64,000 bases of DNA from Loripinus fragilis (lineage: Eukaryota > Mollusca > Bivalvia > Lucinida > Lucinidae): positions 32,088,120-32,152,119 of the forward strand of contig OZ026520.1 in NCBI GenBank assembly GCA_964019695.1. Direction: 5' to 3'. The translations under genes and the position numbers were made by a program. The notes beneath the pieces were generated by a model. It saw nothing but the letters and a program-made list of their open reading frames with translations, ran no database searches and was not told where the DNA came from. Shown here in pieces: positions 45,404 through 58,135 of this stretch. Within the stretch, counting starts at the first letter, position 1, and the number at the start of each line of letters is the position of its first letter.

Positions 45404-45514
45404 CTTCGTGAACATATCCACATAAACCACCGTGGAAACTTGTGGATCAGATGTCTTTCCTTTATATTTTTCGGCAACATCACGCAGTTCTTTAACCAAA
45501 ACAGAGAAATCCAT
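45404..45514 (-). CDS. Exon 1 (coding part) of ZNF292/RLF-like gene, residues 1-37
   Basis: The ATG at 45514 has an A-rich purine context (GATAAAAG before, G after) and opens 37 codons beginning MDFSVLVKELRDVAEKYK, ending in AAG before a GTATAG donor. The exon ends in phase 0 and exon 2 starts in phase 0. The AEKYK block and its spacing to the VY pair match the remembered N-terminus of ZNF292 (AEKWK, then VYT). That alignment runs straight into exon 2, which is why I link exons 22.6 kb apart. Upstream, a frame open from 45695 to 45492 overlaps this start in another frame. A TTTTCCAG at about 45676 could be a 3' splice site of a 5'UTR intron, which would remove that upstream ATG. Confidence 0.68.
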
Positions 45515-46020
45515 CTTTTATCACTGGCCATACATCGAGTAGGCACAGAAACACAACATTTGCACAGCAGCGACCTCTGTAAACGGCGCGTGCAAGGGCA
45601 GCGTTCAGGGGAGTCAACTCGTGTACGACTTTCTTATTCGTTCTTCTCTCTATCAATTTTGCAACTTTCGCTGAAAACTGGAAAACAAGAAGCATTTGAA
45701 CAGCAGGACATGTTGGTTGATTATTTTAGCACTGCAAATAGAAATTTACCATTTTGAGAGAATGATTAATCAAGGTTTTGCAGAAAACAGAAAAAGGGCC
45801 TTTCAAAGTTATTTCAGTTGTTTTTGGTTGTTGTTTTTTGTGAGTGTTTTTTGTCGTTGTTTTCCCCCAAGTTTAAAAATCAGCACTCCCTGGCGTAATG
45901 ATCAGTTTTGATCGCTGCCAGTACAGAAGTTAGTGAGGAAGATAGATAGATAAATTAATTTGACACAACATTTTTCTATGAGCTACTACAATGGTTTGAC
46001 TCCGGGGGGGGGGGGGGGTG
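45515..46020 (-). promoter_or_regulatory. Likely 5'UTR/promoter zone of the zinc finger gene
   Basis: This is placed only by position upstream of the exon 1 ATG. The stretch 45240-45700 is richer in CpG (CGATCGG, GCGCG, CGGCGCG) than the surrounding AT-rich DNA, as expected for an invertebrate housekeeping-type start. No TATA box is evident. A possible 3' splice site (TTTTCCAG, ~45676) would put part of the 5'UTR on a separate exon. A 15-base G run lies at 46004-46018. Confidence 0.35.
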
Positions 46021-49000
46021 TAGACCGACACCATGCTTTTCTAAAAGCATATCATCTAACAAGCTCTTTGAAGGATGTTAGTCTCTGGCGGCTGGGGCGG
46101 TTGGATGTCACAGAGTTCTAATTACGTTACCCTCATTAAAAACAATATGCAATTAAGGCTGTTAAATTAAAGGTAGTACTTGAGCAATTCAAATTGAATA
46201 AACAGTCATGTAATATGCAAAAGGGTAACTTCCCTGCAGATAATGATGTTTGTTAAAGCTACTTAGACCCATTATGGTGTCATTTACGTTACATTTTCAT
46301 TGATCATGTAAATCATTGATATTTGTTAAATAGTTTCACTTGATAAACTTTTCAATAAATATTTTAGATTAAAATACATGTCTCTGAAAGAAAATGTACT
46401 GATCATCACAAAACAGCAAACAGCTTGCCTCTATCACATAAACTCTTAGAGTTATAAGCTGTTGAATATGAAAGCCATGAAGAAAACGTTATGTAAGGTA
46501 AGAACCTTTTCATTTTGAAATAAAGCATGCCACATTCTATATGTATGCTTTTAAACACAAAAAGAGCATTCTTTTGATAAACAAAAGTGAAGGGGATACT
46601 AAACATTGTTCCTGTGTAAAATATAAGTATGTTGTTTGGTTGGCAATATGTAATATATGTTACAAACTTTAAGGCATCCTATGATACCCTTATTGATACA
46701 TCATAAGGTATTTTATTTCATTTCCAAAACTAATTTGTGTTTGTTAAATAGATATAAGGATAATAGTTTGTCTAAAATGTAATTTATTAGTTCGTATTAA
46801 GAGACTGTCAAATGTCAAATCATATTTGTGGCTGTAAAGTAATATATTTTTGACCTTTTTAAAACAACAAAATATGTTTAACAATTTGGCAAAATTTATA
46901 GGTTTTAAACCTCATTAACAAAGAAAATTAGAGCTCTCAAGTAATAGCTGAATAAGGATAGATTTCAATGTTCAGACAAAACTGTTAAAGTAACGTATAT
47001 TACCACATAAACATATCATAAGGTAATATGTGTGTCCAAAATGATGTCAAAGACAGTATAAAATTGAGTATGAGATAGTAATATACGTTGGATTTAGATT
47101 ATTGTAATACTTATCTGAACTCTGTTGGTACTATAAGTTTAACCAAATTACGTATTTAACTTAAACCAAATAATTTTAATGTACCCAGTTAATTGTTAAT
47201 CATAATATATAAACATTGTCAGTAACACGATACCTGTAGGCTAGTATTCCTTGTATAGTTAGGTTCGTCGACAGTAACAAAGACTGCCTTTTTACTAAAT
47301 GTTGTGTGCTAACAATCCAGATAGAATCAACTATTTATAAGTTGGTACAATGAACATTCATTGATGTATGTTACATTAGAAATTATGCATTGTAAGTGTA
47401 TGTAATCAGATACTGTTTAAAGAAATCGGCTCCAGAGCAAATTTTATGCTGACATCTTATTTGCATATGCAAATGGCGACAAATTACTTTATTTCTAGCT
47501 TTTAAATATACTTTATGTTTTCTTCAGCATAGCTTTCGTTTAATGAATAAACCTGCTTATTAAAACAGCATCGTATTTCTGATCATTTGCTTAAGCAATG
47601 TAAACTTTATAAGTAAATAATTTATTAAGAAGAAATATTTCTGTGAAAATGGGAAAAATGAGTGTTAATGATGGGTTTTTCATGACAATGGTTGCATGTG
47701 ATAGGAACATATCCAAAGAAACAGGTCAGTTGTTACTTATAATACCAATTTAAATTTATATGGCTTTATCAGCCAGAATAAGGTCAGACCAAAATAGTAA
47801 ATGATTATGATCAGGATTATGAATAGCACAATCACAAACTGCAGTCAAACAAATTTGACCAGGTGACATTCGAGTCAATGTAAACTAGATTTTACAATGT
47901 TCTTTTAGAATGTGGGATGGAAAAGTTAAACATTTAAAAGGGTGCTGTCACGAGATCTCACTTAGTTTTATAAATTAATGCTAAATTAACAGATGCTAAT
48001 TTCAACTATACAGAATGTGGTATGACCAAATTATAACAGGTATCCTCAAAGCGCTATATGAATATTAAACGTTAGAGTGAATTGTAAACACACCAGGGTA
48101 TATATTCAAGACACATACAAAAAAGTCAACTGTGCTGTCAATGATAGTATTGAGAGGCCACTCTACTCAATGTTAACATTGTAAACATTGATAGAATTAT
48201 ATGCAATGTTAACAAACTATAATTAATTTTGTTGATAAGTATCTATGCATTTCTAATTTACATGGGTCTTATTACTTATCAAAATCACATTGAAAATGAT
48301 ATCATAAATATCAGATGTTGATATTGCAGTGTATCTATTGTCATTTGTGCTACAAACGCGTATGATATAGTTTGCAAAATACTGAAACCATACCACAGAT
48401 TAGTTCTTTAACAGTAACAGGAGTATGAAAATTATTGCCTTTACTTGAGAAAATAATTGTGATCTCATTTAATGTAATTTATAAAGTGCTCATTTGAAGA
48501 TTTGACCAGCACATGATATTTTGGTACTTATCACATATTGGCAAAAGCCAGATTAATTGTCCATGCTGATGCAGTGATGTCAGTTGTCTTAATTCTGGTC
48601 TATATCCATACTTAGTGTATGCAGGCAGCATAGGCTCTGGTGAGTCTATGTCGAATCTATATATTTACACAGGCTCACCTGAGCCTTCTTTTCTTGACAC
48701 ATTTCTCGATTTTTACAATGCTTGGAATGACTTACAATTTCAGAAGTTGTGATTTAGCTTTCTTCCTTGATTGTTATCTATATAGTTGTTGTAATCAGTG
48801 TCTGATAAGCTGCATAATGTATTTTGTTGGCTTACATAATGGTTAATGGATTTTACTCAGCTACTACATGCTTAATATCATGTTTCATCCAAATTGAGCT
48901 GTAAATAGTGAGGAAAACTGTATTGCATTTCATGTATAAAAATAAGTGAACACATAAAAGTATCAGAGAGATAAATGATATTATTTAAACTTTTAAGAAC

Positions 49001-49429
49001 CAGGATTTCATCATTTGAAATAAGCATTTTCTTTTAGTGATTTTTACATATTCGATAAAACACTCCTAATTGAAGTGGCATTATATGTGCTTTGAGTTCA
49101 AGTTTCTTACTTTTCATCACCCATGCTTTTGTCAGAGTTTAATCTCACTTATATTTTATGTTAAAAAGACAATATTTATTGTTTCTCTCGTTTAATTGAT
49201 ACCTCTAATGGCAATTATGTACACCCTTTAGCAGATTAAGTTCATATAATGCTAATATTGTACTAAAATAATGTATTTAAAAGATTGTAACGTATGTAAC
49301 ATCAATAAAATATGCCTAAATGAGTTAAAATCATACTGCTTAATTTCAATAACAAGAGAATACTGATATGTAACAATAAGAAAAAAATAGAACATTATAT
49401 ACTATAGAATTTCCTATTGTTCTAGGGTA

Positions 49430-49560
49430 ACATATTAAAAATAGTAAGTGAGTATGATCAGGAAATACCACAATCACAAACAGCAGACAACCCCGTGGCA
49501 CCGGGAGGAAGAGCCGCTCAACCATCACGAGACACCAGAAAGACAAATTAAGCAAAGCAA
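49430..49560 (+). repeat. Interspersed repeat (GATCAGGAAATACCACAATC), copy 1
   Basis: Shares GAGTATGATCAGGAAATACC, ACAATCACAAAC and CAGCACCG/CAACTAACTCTCTT-like phrases with 59810-59945, and loosely with 47795-47850. Class unknown. Confidence 0.65.
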
Positions 49561-50829
49561 CCAGCTCTCTCTCTTCCCCACCAAGATGATTGCAATACTA
49601 GAATGGACATAAAGTAACGTACAACAAAACATAGAACAATTACAGACTCCCACAATGGGAGTAACAATAAACAAAAAGTCATCAACAACAGAATCACCGC
49701 ATTAGAACGGACAGCAGTCTAAGTCACTAGGGGGCTTAAATGCATTTTACTGGTACCAAATCTTCGCCCTAGATTCTGCTGTTGTAGAAGTACATGAAAT
49801 GTTCAGCTCGCACGGAGGCCATCAAACTAATGCAATGTATCATCATGGAGAAACACTCTGATCAAATTAACGCACCATGATGAAACAAAGAAAAGGGCTC
49901 ATGACTCACAGATAGTCAAAGCTAAAGAAAACCTCAAGTTGAGCCACGGTGGGTCCAGCTACAGATAAGCATCAGGCACCAACCCACCGATTAAAGCTTT
50001 ACGTCAAAGCCGTCATAGAGTCTGAGGCTTGACCCACCGTCGTGCAATTAAAGAGGAAACCGTAGCTATAAACCGTGATTGGGTTTAAAACTAGGCATGC
50101 AGACTGTCGCATGATATCCAAGTTATATCCAACCCTTATATAACTTATTACTAAACTGGTCAAAATAAATTAAGCCCCACCGGAAATTTTCCCATAGACT
50201 TAATGCTAGTACATTCATGTTTGATTTATCATAACATTTTATTGAATAAAGATTTTTTCATAAAATTTTTAGCAAAGAAGCAGCAATATTTCCTCTCAAC
50301 ATGAGCTTGTGTTTCATTTTAATTGATACATTTTCCATAGAGCATCACACATTCCAGTAAACGTCCCGTTTCGTTTCCTATCATTCCTATAGTAAAATTG
50401 GCAAAAAATTGGATACTCTTGGAAAAGTTTTCACATAGCCAAAGAAAATCAGTATTTTCAATTGGAATTTTGTGTAATTACACCTAAGATATTGTTGTTT
50501 AGCTTGGGTGGAGTTAGAATTTTCAACTTCCTTCGATATTTATGAAATACAGAACTAAACTTTGGGAATTTAACATTATGACTATGGAAATAAAGTGGCA
50601 TGGGGCTTAACTTATTTTGACCAGTTTAATTTTTGAATTGATCACTAAAATTAGGTTTTCCAACAATTCGTTTGAATTTATAAACTAAATCACTGCTAAA
50701 CTCTGCTATTGCAGGGTAATCACCCAACCATAAAGAGACAACATGCATTATTTTGTGGCTAATGTAATTTGGATTTACGTAAAACATAGTGTGCAAAACT
50801 CCATCTCATATTGCTGATCTGAAATAGTC

Positions 50830-51790
50830 TGTGTACTCAACACACCATAAGCTTAATCTGAGCACCTCCTATCAGAAAATGAAAGAGGAATTAGAGTTAT
50901 GAATCATAAGACAGATTTAAAAATATTTGACCTGGTCTCCAAGGTCTTAGCAGTGATCAGGAACTTTCGTTTGATTCCACACACCATAAGCAATCGTTGT
51001 GCCAAATATGAACACCCTCAGTAAGAAAATGAAAGAGCTGCTATACTCAGGTTTTAAGCATGTATGAACTTGACTTTTGACTACAAGGTCATACTGTCGA
51101 TCTGAAACCTTTAATCTACACACCATAAGCAACAATTGTGCTAAATATAAACACCCTCCACCAAAAATGAAAAAAAAAATAGTTCCATCAATAGGTTTTA
51201 AGTATATATGACCTTGACCTTTGACAATCACTGTGTCGAATATGAATGTCCTCTGACAAAAAATGATAGAGGAATTCGCGTTAAACCCAAGATATGTAGA
51301 TGTGACATTGAACTTTGAATCCAAGGTTATATCAGCGATCTACACACGATATGCAATCAATGTGCTAAATATGAACACCCTCCATAAAAAATGATAGAGG
51401 AGTTCACGTTACGGACTCCAAGATAGATTTTGACAGATTTATTTGATTGATTTAAAGTTTATTCGACCTTGACCTTTGAATCAAAGGTCATGTCCATATT
51501 TACAGACCTTCACTGTAGTCTACACACCGTAGGAAATTATTGTGTCAAATATGAACACCCTCTATGAGCAGTAAGACAGATATTAGTATATGTGACCTTG
51601 ACCTATGACTCGAAGCTAATGTTGGTGATCTGAATTTTTGTTCTGATTTACATATCATAGGCAATCATTTTGCCAAATATGAACATCCTCGTTCCAAAAA
51701 TGAAGGAGGAGTTGGGTATCTAGCAAAACCAAATGACAAATGGATGGACAGACAGGTTGATGGATGGAAGGATGGTGAACGAACAAACGA
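50830..51790 (+). repeat. Satellite-like array with TGACCTTGACCT motifs
   Basis: About five degenerate units of 150-210 bp repeat CTACACACCATAAGCAA, GTGCTAAATATGAACACCCT, AAAAATGATAGAGGA and GTGACCTTGACCTTTGA. It ends with a GGATGGACAGACAGG / GGATGGAAGGATGG run, as other such arrays end in ACGGACGG. Confidence 0.75.
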
Positions 51791-53264
51791 ATGGGACCAA
51801 TTACAATTTATATAATAATTAATCAAGTACATGAACCTAAACTGTCCAAATCTTACTCTCTCACACTGGGTTCCATCTTATATATTGTTAAGTCACATAG
51901 TAGTAGCCTACCTAAGCACATCTAATGATATTATCATTAACCAATCATATTTCTAACTATCAATAAAGCGCCATCTACTGATGAAACGAAGCTTCTATTT
52001 ATATCACAGGGGCTTGAAAGAAGATTATTGAGTGATTATAGGCCTTTGGAAATGTGATATATGCTTAAATGTCCAAAATATCTACTATTTAATGATTTAA
52101 AAAAACCCTGTTCAAATCGAGTATAAGCAAAATGCTTTTTCTATGAAACACTTTTGTCAAGATTTTCATTTTTTTTCATTGGCTGTTATTTTCTCGAAAT
52201 GTTTGGATGGAATTAAGGAAAATGCCCCTAAGCATCATATAAGGTAGCAAATATTCATAAATTCAAGCACCTGTGATTTATATCAAGCAATGGGAAGGTA
52301 CAAAAGTTACTCATTGTCTTACCAACTGTGACATTTCTAAATAGTCAAATGCTTGGATTATTGTGAAATCCTGCAAGCAAATGTAAAACTCGACATGATC
52401 TATTTATTTGGTTGGTGCAAATTCATTAGAATAAGTAGCATTTATCAGCATGACCTTTCATATGTATTAAAACATCCCATCAGAATGACAGTCTTATTAA
52501 CACGACCTTTAACAATAAATAACAAGCTGGTGTCAGAATTTCTTAACAAAACATAAACATGCAAATCATAAGTGTCAACACCACACCTGTTATGCAGGAT
52601 AAATCCCAGAGCTAAATTCACGAACATGTTGAATCCTCTCAGGTGATGCCAACAATTGTATATACGCCCATCTCTTAAAGAATTTTGTTTAACTTTTGCT
52701 TAGAAAATTTCCCCAAGTTCATCCCCCACACACCATGTATATAAATAAACATTGGCATACTTTCACTCACAAACTCACCACTATAAACAATTACAAAACA
52801 TAGCATAAATTTCAAGAAACATGCATGCAGCATGTCATCATATCAATAAATATATTCAATACACATGCAATAATTCTGAATACTGGATCACATTCATATA
52901 TAGCAAACCAACCTTTTTTCACATGCCACAGTATTTCAATAACCAGTCTGTAAGTCTTTGGACTGGTTATTGAATGATGTCTTCTGATCCTTGGAATAAT
53001 TAAGAATTAAAAGTTATTTTTCTGCGTTTCACTGAGGTATGAAATGTCGGGAAAATTATATGAAAAACCCGAAGGTTTTCATGCTAAAATTAGATGTAAT
53101 TTAAATGCTGTGTGTGCCTCTTCTGGTATACTGGTTTTCTTTAGTATGCTGCTGGCGATAAACTATGAAATACTTGCTACATTTCATTTCTGTGTTAGAT
53201 ATGATTTCATTGAAAATTCCTAAAACTTCTGGCTGTATGGCAAAAAGGATGGTTCGATTTTAAA

Positions 53265-53400
53265 AGTAAGAAAGAGGGCAAATATCAGGAATCCATACAA
53301 CCAAGCACCACACCTGACCCAGGATACCAATGGGAAAGTGACAACGTCACAATTAGACATCACAAACGAGAGCCAAGATGCCAGCCCTTTCCCAGCAGGT
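53265..53400 (+). repeat. Interspersed repeat (GACCCAGGATACCAATGGG), copy 1
   Basis: ACACCTGACCCAGGATACCA ATGGGAAAGTG and ACCACAAA/ATCACAAACGAGAGCC are shared with 63885-63990, which runs off the right edge. No coding capacity seen. Confidence 0.75.
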
Positions 53401-54146
53401 GACCACAAGGCATCAACTAACAGACGTGCATGAAAGCATTACAAAAGAAGACAGAAATAACATAAATGATCCACAAAAGAAGCACCACCCTTGGAATGGT
53501 CAGTATAAATAGTTTACTGGAGGGCTAAAACCGGTTTAACGGTGCACCAACCTCACCCTTAGTTCAGATAAGGATCAAGACACATAGATGTTTGGTTTGC
53601 ATGAAAGACACGTAACTTATCAATGCATCATCTCTGTACTTGACAAAAGAAACAGTCTTGGAAATGAAGAAAAAATACAAATTATAATTCAGAGTGGCTT
53701 AGGCCACGAGAAAAGGGTACACATATATTCTATACATGTAATACAACAAAAGTATGATTGAATTTTACAGTGTGGACCATTGTTTGATTTTCTTTTTTAA
53801 TTTGAGATTCTTTGAATAGTTTACATTTCGAATAATATCTGATTTCAGATACCTAGTCTAATCAGATTTTTTGTTTTCTGCATTTACTTGAGAGGTTTCT
53901 TTCCAGTATTAGGGCTCAAAACTATGCATATACATGTATACAAAACTTTAGTAATATATACTGTCATGCCATCCAAGAGTTACATTGATATAATATTTTG
54001 TTTACAATTAATAAGTAAAACATTAACTTGTATGTTCCACTTGAGGTAGCTCGAATCGATAGATCACTTGTGTATTAATCCTATCCTACGGATAATTTGG
54101 TCAAGTGCAATGTATGAAATAAATTGCTGTGGAAAAGACCTGATGC

Positions 54147-54515
54147 TTGCATGCATGTTTGCTATTGAGATTGTCTTATATCAGCATGGGTAATGGTCTA
54201 GAGCAGTGGCGTGCAAGCATTGGTATTTTCAGCAGTAAGTGTATTATCAAACAAAGAGCCAGGGTAAATGTTTCTATGGCTTTCATTTTTACTTACATGA
54301 TGTTTTTCCTAAAATGGGCTGTCAGAAGTACTTTCAAATTGTCATCTTTTGTTTTTAACGAAATGGTGTGTAACTTATATTTTAAGATAGTGCTTATTTT
54401 TCTACTTCTGAAATCTGGAGACATAGAGATGAACCCAGGACCTAATAACATTATAACTCTCTTTCCATTTTACACAGTAACATTAGAAGTATACCTAATA
54501 CATTTGACTATTTAA
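54147..54515 (+). pseudogene. LINE N-terminal segment ending in 2A-like GDIEMNPGP
   Basis: The frame has two hydrophobic stretches (AFIFTYMMFF and YFKIVLIFLLLKS). It then reads GDIEMNPGP, with DIEMNPGP at 54420-54443. That fits the 2A rule D-x-E-x-N-P-G-P, in which the ribosome skips the last Gly-Pro bond. 2A motifs just before the endonuclease are known from some APE-type LINEs. A frameshift soon after (about 54445-54465) disconnects it from the endonuclease. Confidence 0.85.
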
Positions 54516-55282
54516 CTGAAAACTTTTTAGATTTTGACATTTTGTGTATCAGTGAATCTCATCTTGATGCTAACATAACTACAGAATCTCTGATTATGTC
54601 TAGCAAATATGATATTCCCTACAGAAAAGATAGAACAAATCATGGTGGCGGTTTATTAATGTTTTTGTCCTGTGAGCTTGCACATACACGAATTATAGGT
54701 TTGGAGACATTCTGGAATGAGTCACTATGGGTAGAAATTAAGGTAAATAGAGATATATATCTTATCGGTTTGTTTTATAGTCCACGGACAGCAGATGCAA
54801 TTTTCTTTGATTCTCTCAACAAAAATATAGAAAAGGCTTTAGATATTACTAATAATATAATAATTCTGGGAGATATGAATGAAGATTTACTTAATCCCAA
54901 TATTCACAACTTGAAAGATGTTTTGCTTTTAAACTCTCTCCACAATATTATTTCTGAACCAACACGCCAACTTGCTTTGTTAGACCCTATAATAGTTCAT
55001 GAAGACATGTCAACTCTGAGTCAAGGGATTATTCAAGTGCCAAATGAAATAAGTGACCACTGTGCTACTTTTGTACATATACCATTTGAATACCCACTAC
55101 ATGATACTTTTACTAGAAATGTATGGATATATAAAGATGCAAATTATGAAATGTTCAATAAAAAATATCTGATTTTGATTGGTCATGTCTTCATCAAGGT
55201 ACTGTCAATGAAGCAAGCTCATTATTTACAAATATTTTTATTGAACTTGCTAAATTGTGCATACCTAGTAAAACTATTGTAG
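54465..55282 (+). pseudogene. LINE apurinic-like endonuclease domain
   Basis: The frame opens LSILHSNIRSIPNTFDYL and continues FDILCISESHLDANI (the N and E catalytic blocks), GGGLLMFLS, LIGLFYSPRTADA, IIILGDMNEDLL (GDFN-type block), LLDPIIV and ISDHCATFV (SDH block). A frameshift near 55166 then moves the linker (KPWYDSEIRRNSRKRDRLKK) to another frame. Confidence 0.9.
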
Positions 55283-55559
55283 TTCGAGAAGACGACAAAC
55301 CATGGTATGATTCTGAAATAAGGAGGAATTCAAGGAAAAGAGACAGACTAAAGAAAGCTGCATCAAAATAAGGTAATCACAATGACTGGAAAAATACAAA
55401 TATTACAGAAATAAGGTAAACAATCAAAAAAAAACATGCTAAGAAATATTTTTATAATAATTTAGATATAATTATTTCAGATTTTCAGAATAATGATAAA
55501 CGCAAATTTTGAAAAGTAATTCGTCACTTTGTCAAAAATAATAATTCTACTTCTTCAAT

Positions 55560-56640
55560 TCCTCCTTTATATTCAGCACTTCCATCTGGTGACAACCAAT
55601 GGCATTTTAATGATCAGGACAAAGCTAATTGTTTGAATAACTATTTTGCCTCTATCTCAAGTGTCAATGACAAAATTACCCAGTTACCTCCTTTTACCAA
55701 GCTTACTGATAGCTCTCTATCTCAAATAATTTGCACTGAACAAGAAATAGAAAAAACAATTGAAATTCTCAACCCTAACAAAGCAAGTGGTGATGATGGT
55801 ATAAGCCATAAAATGCTCAGGGGTGTCTCCAAATACGTTTCAAAACCCTTATGTATTTTAATGAATAGATTTTTTGAAGAAGGAATATTCCCTGATATTT
55901 GGAAGATTGCTAATGTTATTCCCATATTTAAAAAGGGAGATAAATCTCAGCCATCTAACTACCGACCAGTTGCAGTATTGAGCTGTATTGGTAAACTACA
56001 AGATAGGATTGTTTTTAAAAATATGTATAACTTTCTACTTGACAATAATCTTCTATACAAGTATCAATCTGGCTTCTTACCTCACCACTCAACAGTTTTT
56101 CAGTTAATTGATAACTTTCATAATATATGCCAGGCCTTTGATGATAATATGTTTTCTTGCATTGTGTTCTGTGATGTGTCAAAGGCACTTGATAGAGTCT
56201 GGCATAAGGGTCTTTTATTTAAGCTACGACAAAATGGCATTGAAGGGAAACTTTTAGAATGGTTAAACAGTTATCTAAGTCAAAGAAAGCAGAAAGTTGG
56301 TCTAAAGTCTTGCTTTTCATGTTTAAAATCTATCTTTGCGGGGGTGCCGCAGGGGTCTGTTCTTGGACCTCTTTTATTTTTGGTATACATAAATGATATA
56401 GCTGAACATCTTCTTAGTTTGACAAGGCTGTTTGCAGATGATAGCTCACTTTTCTATTCTGCAGCACACATTGATGACATAGCTGGTATAATTAACCATC
56501 ATATGCAGTTGTTGTCAAACTGGGCTAGACAGTGGCTAGTAACATTTAATCCCCTGAAAACTGAAGCTGTTCTATTTACTCTTAAAAAAAATAATATCTT
56601 ACCACAACTTTTTTTGATAATATTCCAATTAATTTCGTAG
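55560..56640 (+). pseudogene. LINE reverse transcriptase domain
   Basis: In order: NPNKASGDDGISHKML, IPIFKKGDKSQPSNYRPV, YQSGFLPHHSTVFQLI, CDVSKALDRVWHKGLLFKL (usual SKAFD is SKALD), GVPQGSVLGPLLFLVYINDI, LFADDSSLFYS (catalytic ADD) and WLVTFNPLKTEAV. Upstream, KRKF is followed by TGA (about 55511) where W is usual. The frame shifts after FTLKKNN (A run near 56585). It is clearly a LINE RT, best fit CR1/Jockey superfamily. Confidence 0.94.
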
Positions 56641-57520
56641 ATAGCCACAAACATCGTGGTGTTACCTTCAGTAGTACAGGGCAGTGGCATTCTCATATTG
56701 AAAATATTGTCCTATCGGCGACTAAAATTTTGGGAATAATATGAAAGCTAAAATACTCCATTAGTAGAAATGCTCTCAACCAAATGTATATGTCCTTTCT
56801 TTTACCAGTTGTAGAATATGCCTCAGTTGTATGGGATGGATGCTATGAACAGGACTCACAAACTTTACAAAAAAATCCAAAATAAAGCTGCCCACCTTGT
56901 TACAGGATTAACTAGATCTGTGTCATTAGAAAACTTGTTCAAAGAATGTGAATGGACAACTTTGTCAAAAAGAAGGCAGCAACATAAACTCTCTTTCATG
57001 TATAAGGTAAATAATGGCATTGTACCTTCATATATACAAGATTTAATTCCTCCTTTAGTTAGTGAAATTTCAAATTACCCTCTGAGAAATAATAGAAATA
57101 TATCGGTGCCCTTCAATAGAACTAGTATCTCACAAAAATCATGTATTCCTTCTTCCATTAGACTTTGGAACTCCCTTGAAGATGATTTAAAAATCTATCA
57201 ACATTACAAACCTTTAAAAAACATATTACTTCAAGTTTCAATAACTCATGTGTTCCTTCTCACTTTACTATAGGAAATAGATATATTTCTATATTGCATG
57301 CACGACTTCGAAATAATTGCAGCAACCTTAATAATGACCTTTTTAGAAATCATCTCCGTGATAATCCTTTATGTGATTTGTGTGGCATGATAGAGAACGC
57401 CATCCACTACTTCTTTCATTGTAGAAAGTTTACAATGGAACAGCAGGTTTTTAATGACACAGTAAGAGTTTTCCAACCATTAAGTATTGATATGATTCTA
57501 TGTGGTAATTTAATTTGAAT
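56640..57520 (+). pseudogene. LINE C-terminal region with CCHC-like knuckle
   Basis: Broken frames give HKHRGVTFSSTGQWHSHI, LPVVEYASVVWDG, IQNKAAHLVTGLTRSVSL and IRLWNSLEDDLK. The 57294-57518 frame then gives LCDLCGMIENAIHYFFHC (C-x2-C-x8-H-x3-HC), a zinc-knuckle-like end found in several LINE groups. Confidence 0.85.
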
Positions 57521-57825
57521 ATGGAAAACAATATAGTCTTGTTCAGAGCTGTCCACAGATATATACATGCTACTAAGCGTTTTAAAACCAGTTGACTCTT
57601 TGCTTGAAGTTTTCCTTGAAACATATTTTGTATATTAATAAGTATACTTATGACCAATTTGTTCTATTCCCAAGTTGAAGGGGTTCCTGGCAGTCGTACT
57701 ATTTTTTTTTTCTTTCTTTTTTTTTGTTTTGTTTTTCTTTTAATTATCCAATATTAATTCCTTACCTATTTATTTATCTACTATTCTGATGTTCGATTTT
57801 TTCTTCTTTCATATATATTTATCTT

Positions 57826-57950
57826 CATTTATTTATTTATTTATTTATTTATTTTATTTATTTTATTTATTTATTTATTTATTATTTCTTTTATATTTAT
57901 TTGCTTATTTATTTATTTACTTATTTATTTATTCTGATATAGTCTTGTTT
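57826..57950 (+). repeat. (TTTA)n microsatellite in the LINE 3' region
   Basis: About 125 bp of TTTA/TTTAT repeats preceded by a T-rich tract (57700-57760). Any reading frame here is low-complexity and not a gene. Confidence 0.95.
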
Positions 57951-58135
57951 ATGTTACTATCTGTTTTGCTTTGATTACAACTTGTTAAGTTAACATATGC
58001 GTTTGTATATATAGCCATGTTTATAAGCTATTGTGTATATATAGAATGTAGGGGAAGGGTCGAAACTAATGTTGTGAGAATTTGTGACCCAATCCCATTG
58101 CTGTAAATATTTTGGCAATAAAATATGTTTAAACT

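Larger units (their letters stand above)
1..45514 (-). other. Gene span: ZNF292/RLF-like zinc finger protein, 3' end outside window
   Basis: Seven coding exons on the minus strand join in phase (phases 0, 2, 1, 0, 0, 0) through AG acceptors and GT donors to about 2,266 residues, with no stop before the window edge. The N-terminal ~450 residues are almost wholly helix-forming, with leucine and tryptophan spacing typical of an alpha-solenoid. The first two exons align with the start of human ZNF292 as I remember it: an AEKYK/AEKWK block, then about 11 residues to a VY pair, then a run of helices. Four CCHC-type fingers follow near residues 1889-2014. Family members are nuclear DNA-binding proteins, so a nuclear regulatory role is inferred, not seen. 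Intron 1 is 22.6 kb; the other introns are 2.1-5.3 kb. All are TE-rich. Confidence 0.8.
46021..54100. other. Intergenic AT-rich DNA with repeat fragments
   Basis: No gene recognised. Seen: a foldback around 48615-48690 (GGCTCTGGTGAGTC...GGCTCACCTGAGCC), a repeat starting GAGTATGATCAGGAAATACC (49446) shared with 59818, a satellite-like array with TGACCTTGACC motifs (50830-51790), and a repeat at 53265-53400 shared with 63885-63990. 46100-48500 shows nothing recognisable. Confidence 0.65.
54140..58135 (+). mobile_element. APE-type non-LTR retrotransposon (CR1/Jockey-like), decayed
   Basis: Order: N-terminal segment with a 2A-like motif (54147-54443), endonuclease (54465-55166), linker, reverse transcriptase (about 55560-56640), thumb and C-terminal region with a CCHC-like knuckle (to about 57520), a TTTA microsatellite (about 57826-57950), and a 3' end with AATAAA (58117-58122). 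At least three frame shifts and an in-frame stop make it inactive. It lies 8.6 kb upstream of the zinc finger gene, on the opposite strand. Confidence 0.93.

Noticed and set aside
45368..45757. 129-codon plus-strand frame
   Set aside because: Antisense to exon 1 and its 5' region; no recognisable domain, and the minus-strand exon 1 has splice and homology support.
54420..54443. 2A motif as a sign of an integrated RNA virus
   Set aside because: It is in front of an APE endonuclease and LINE reverse transcriptase, a known setting for 2A motifs; nothing else viral is nearby.
57789..57974. 61-codon frame rich in Y, L, F, I
   Set aside because: Read-through of the TTTA microsatellite in the LINE 3' region.
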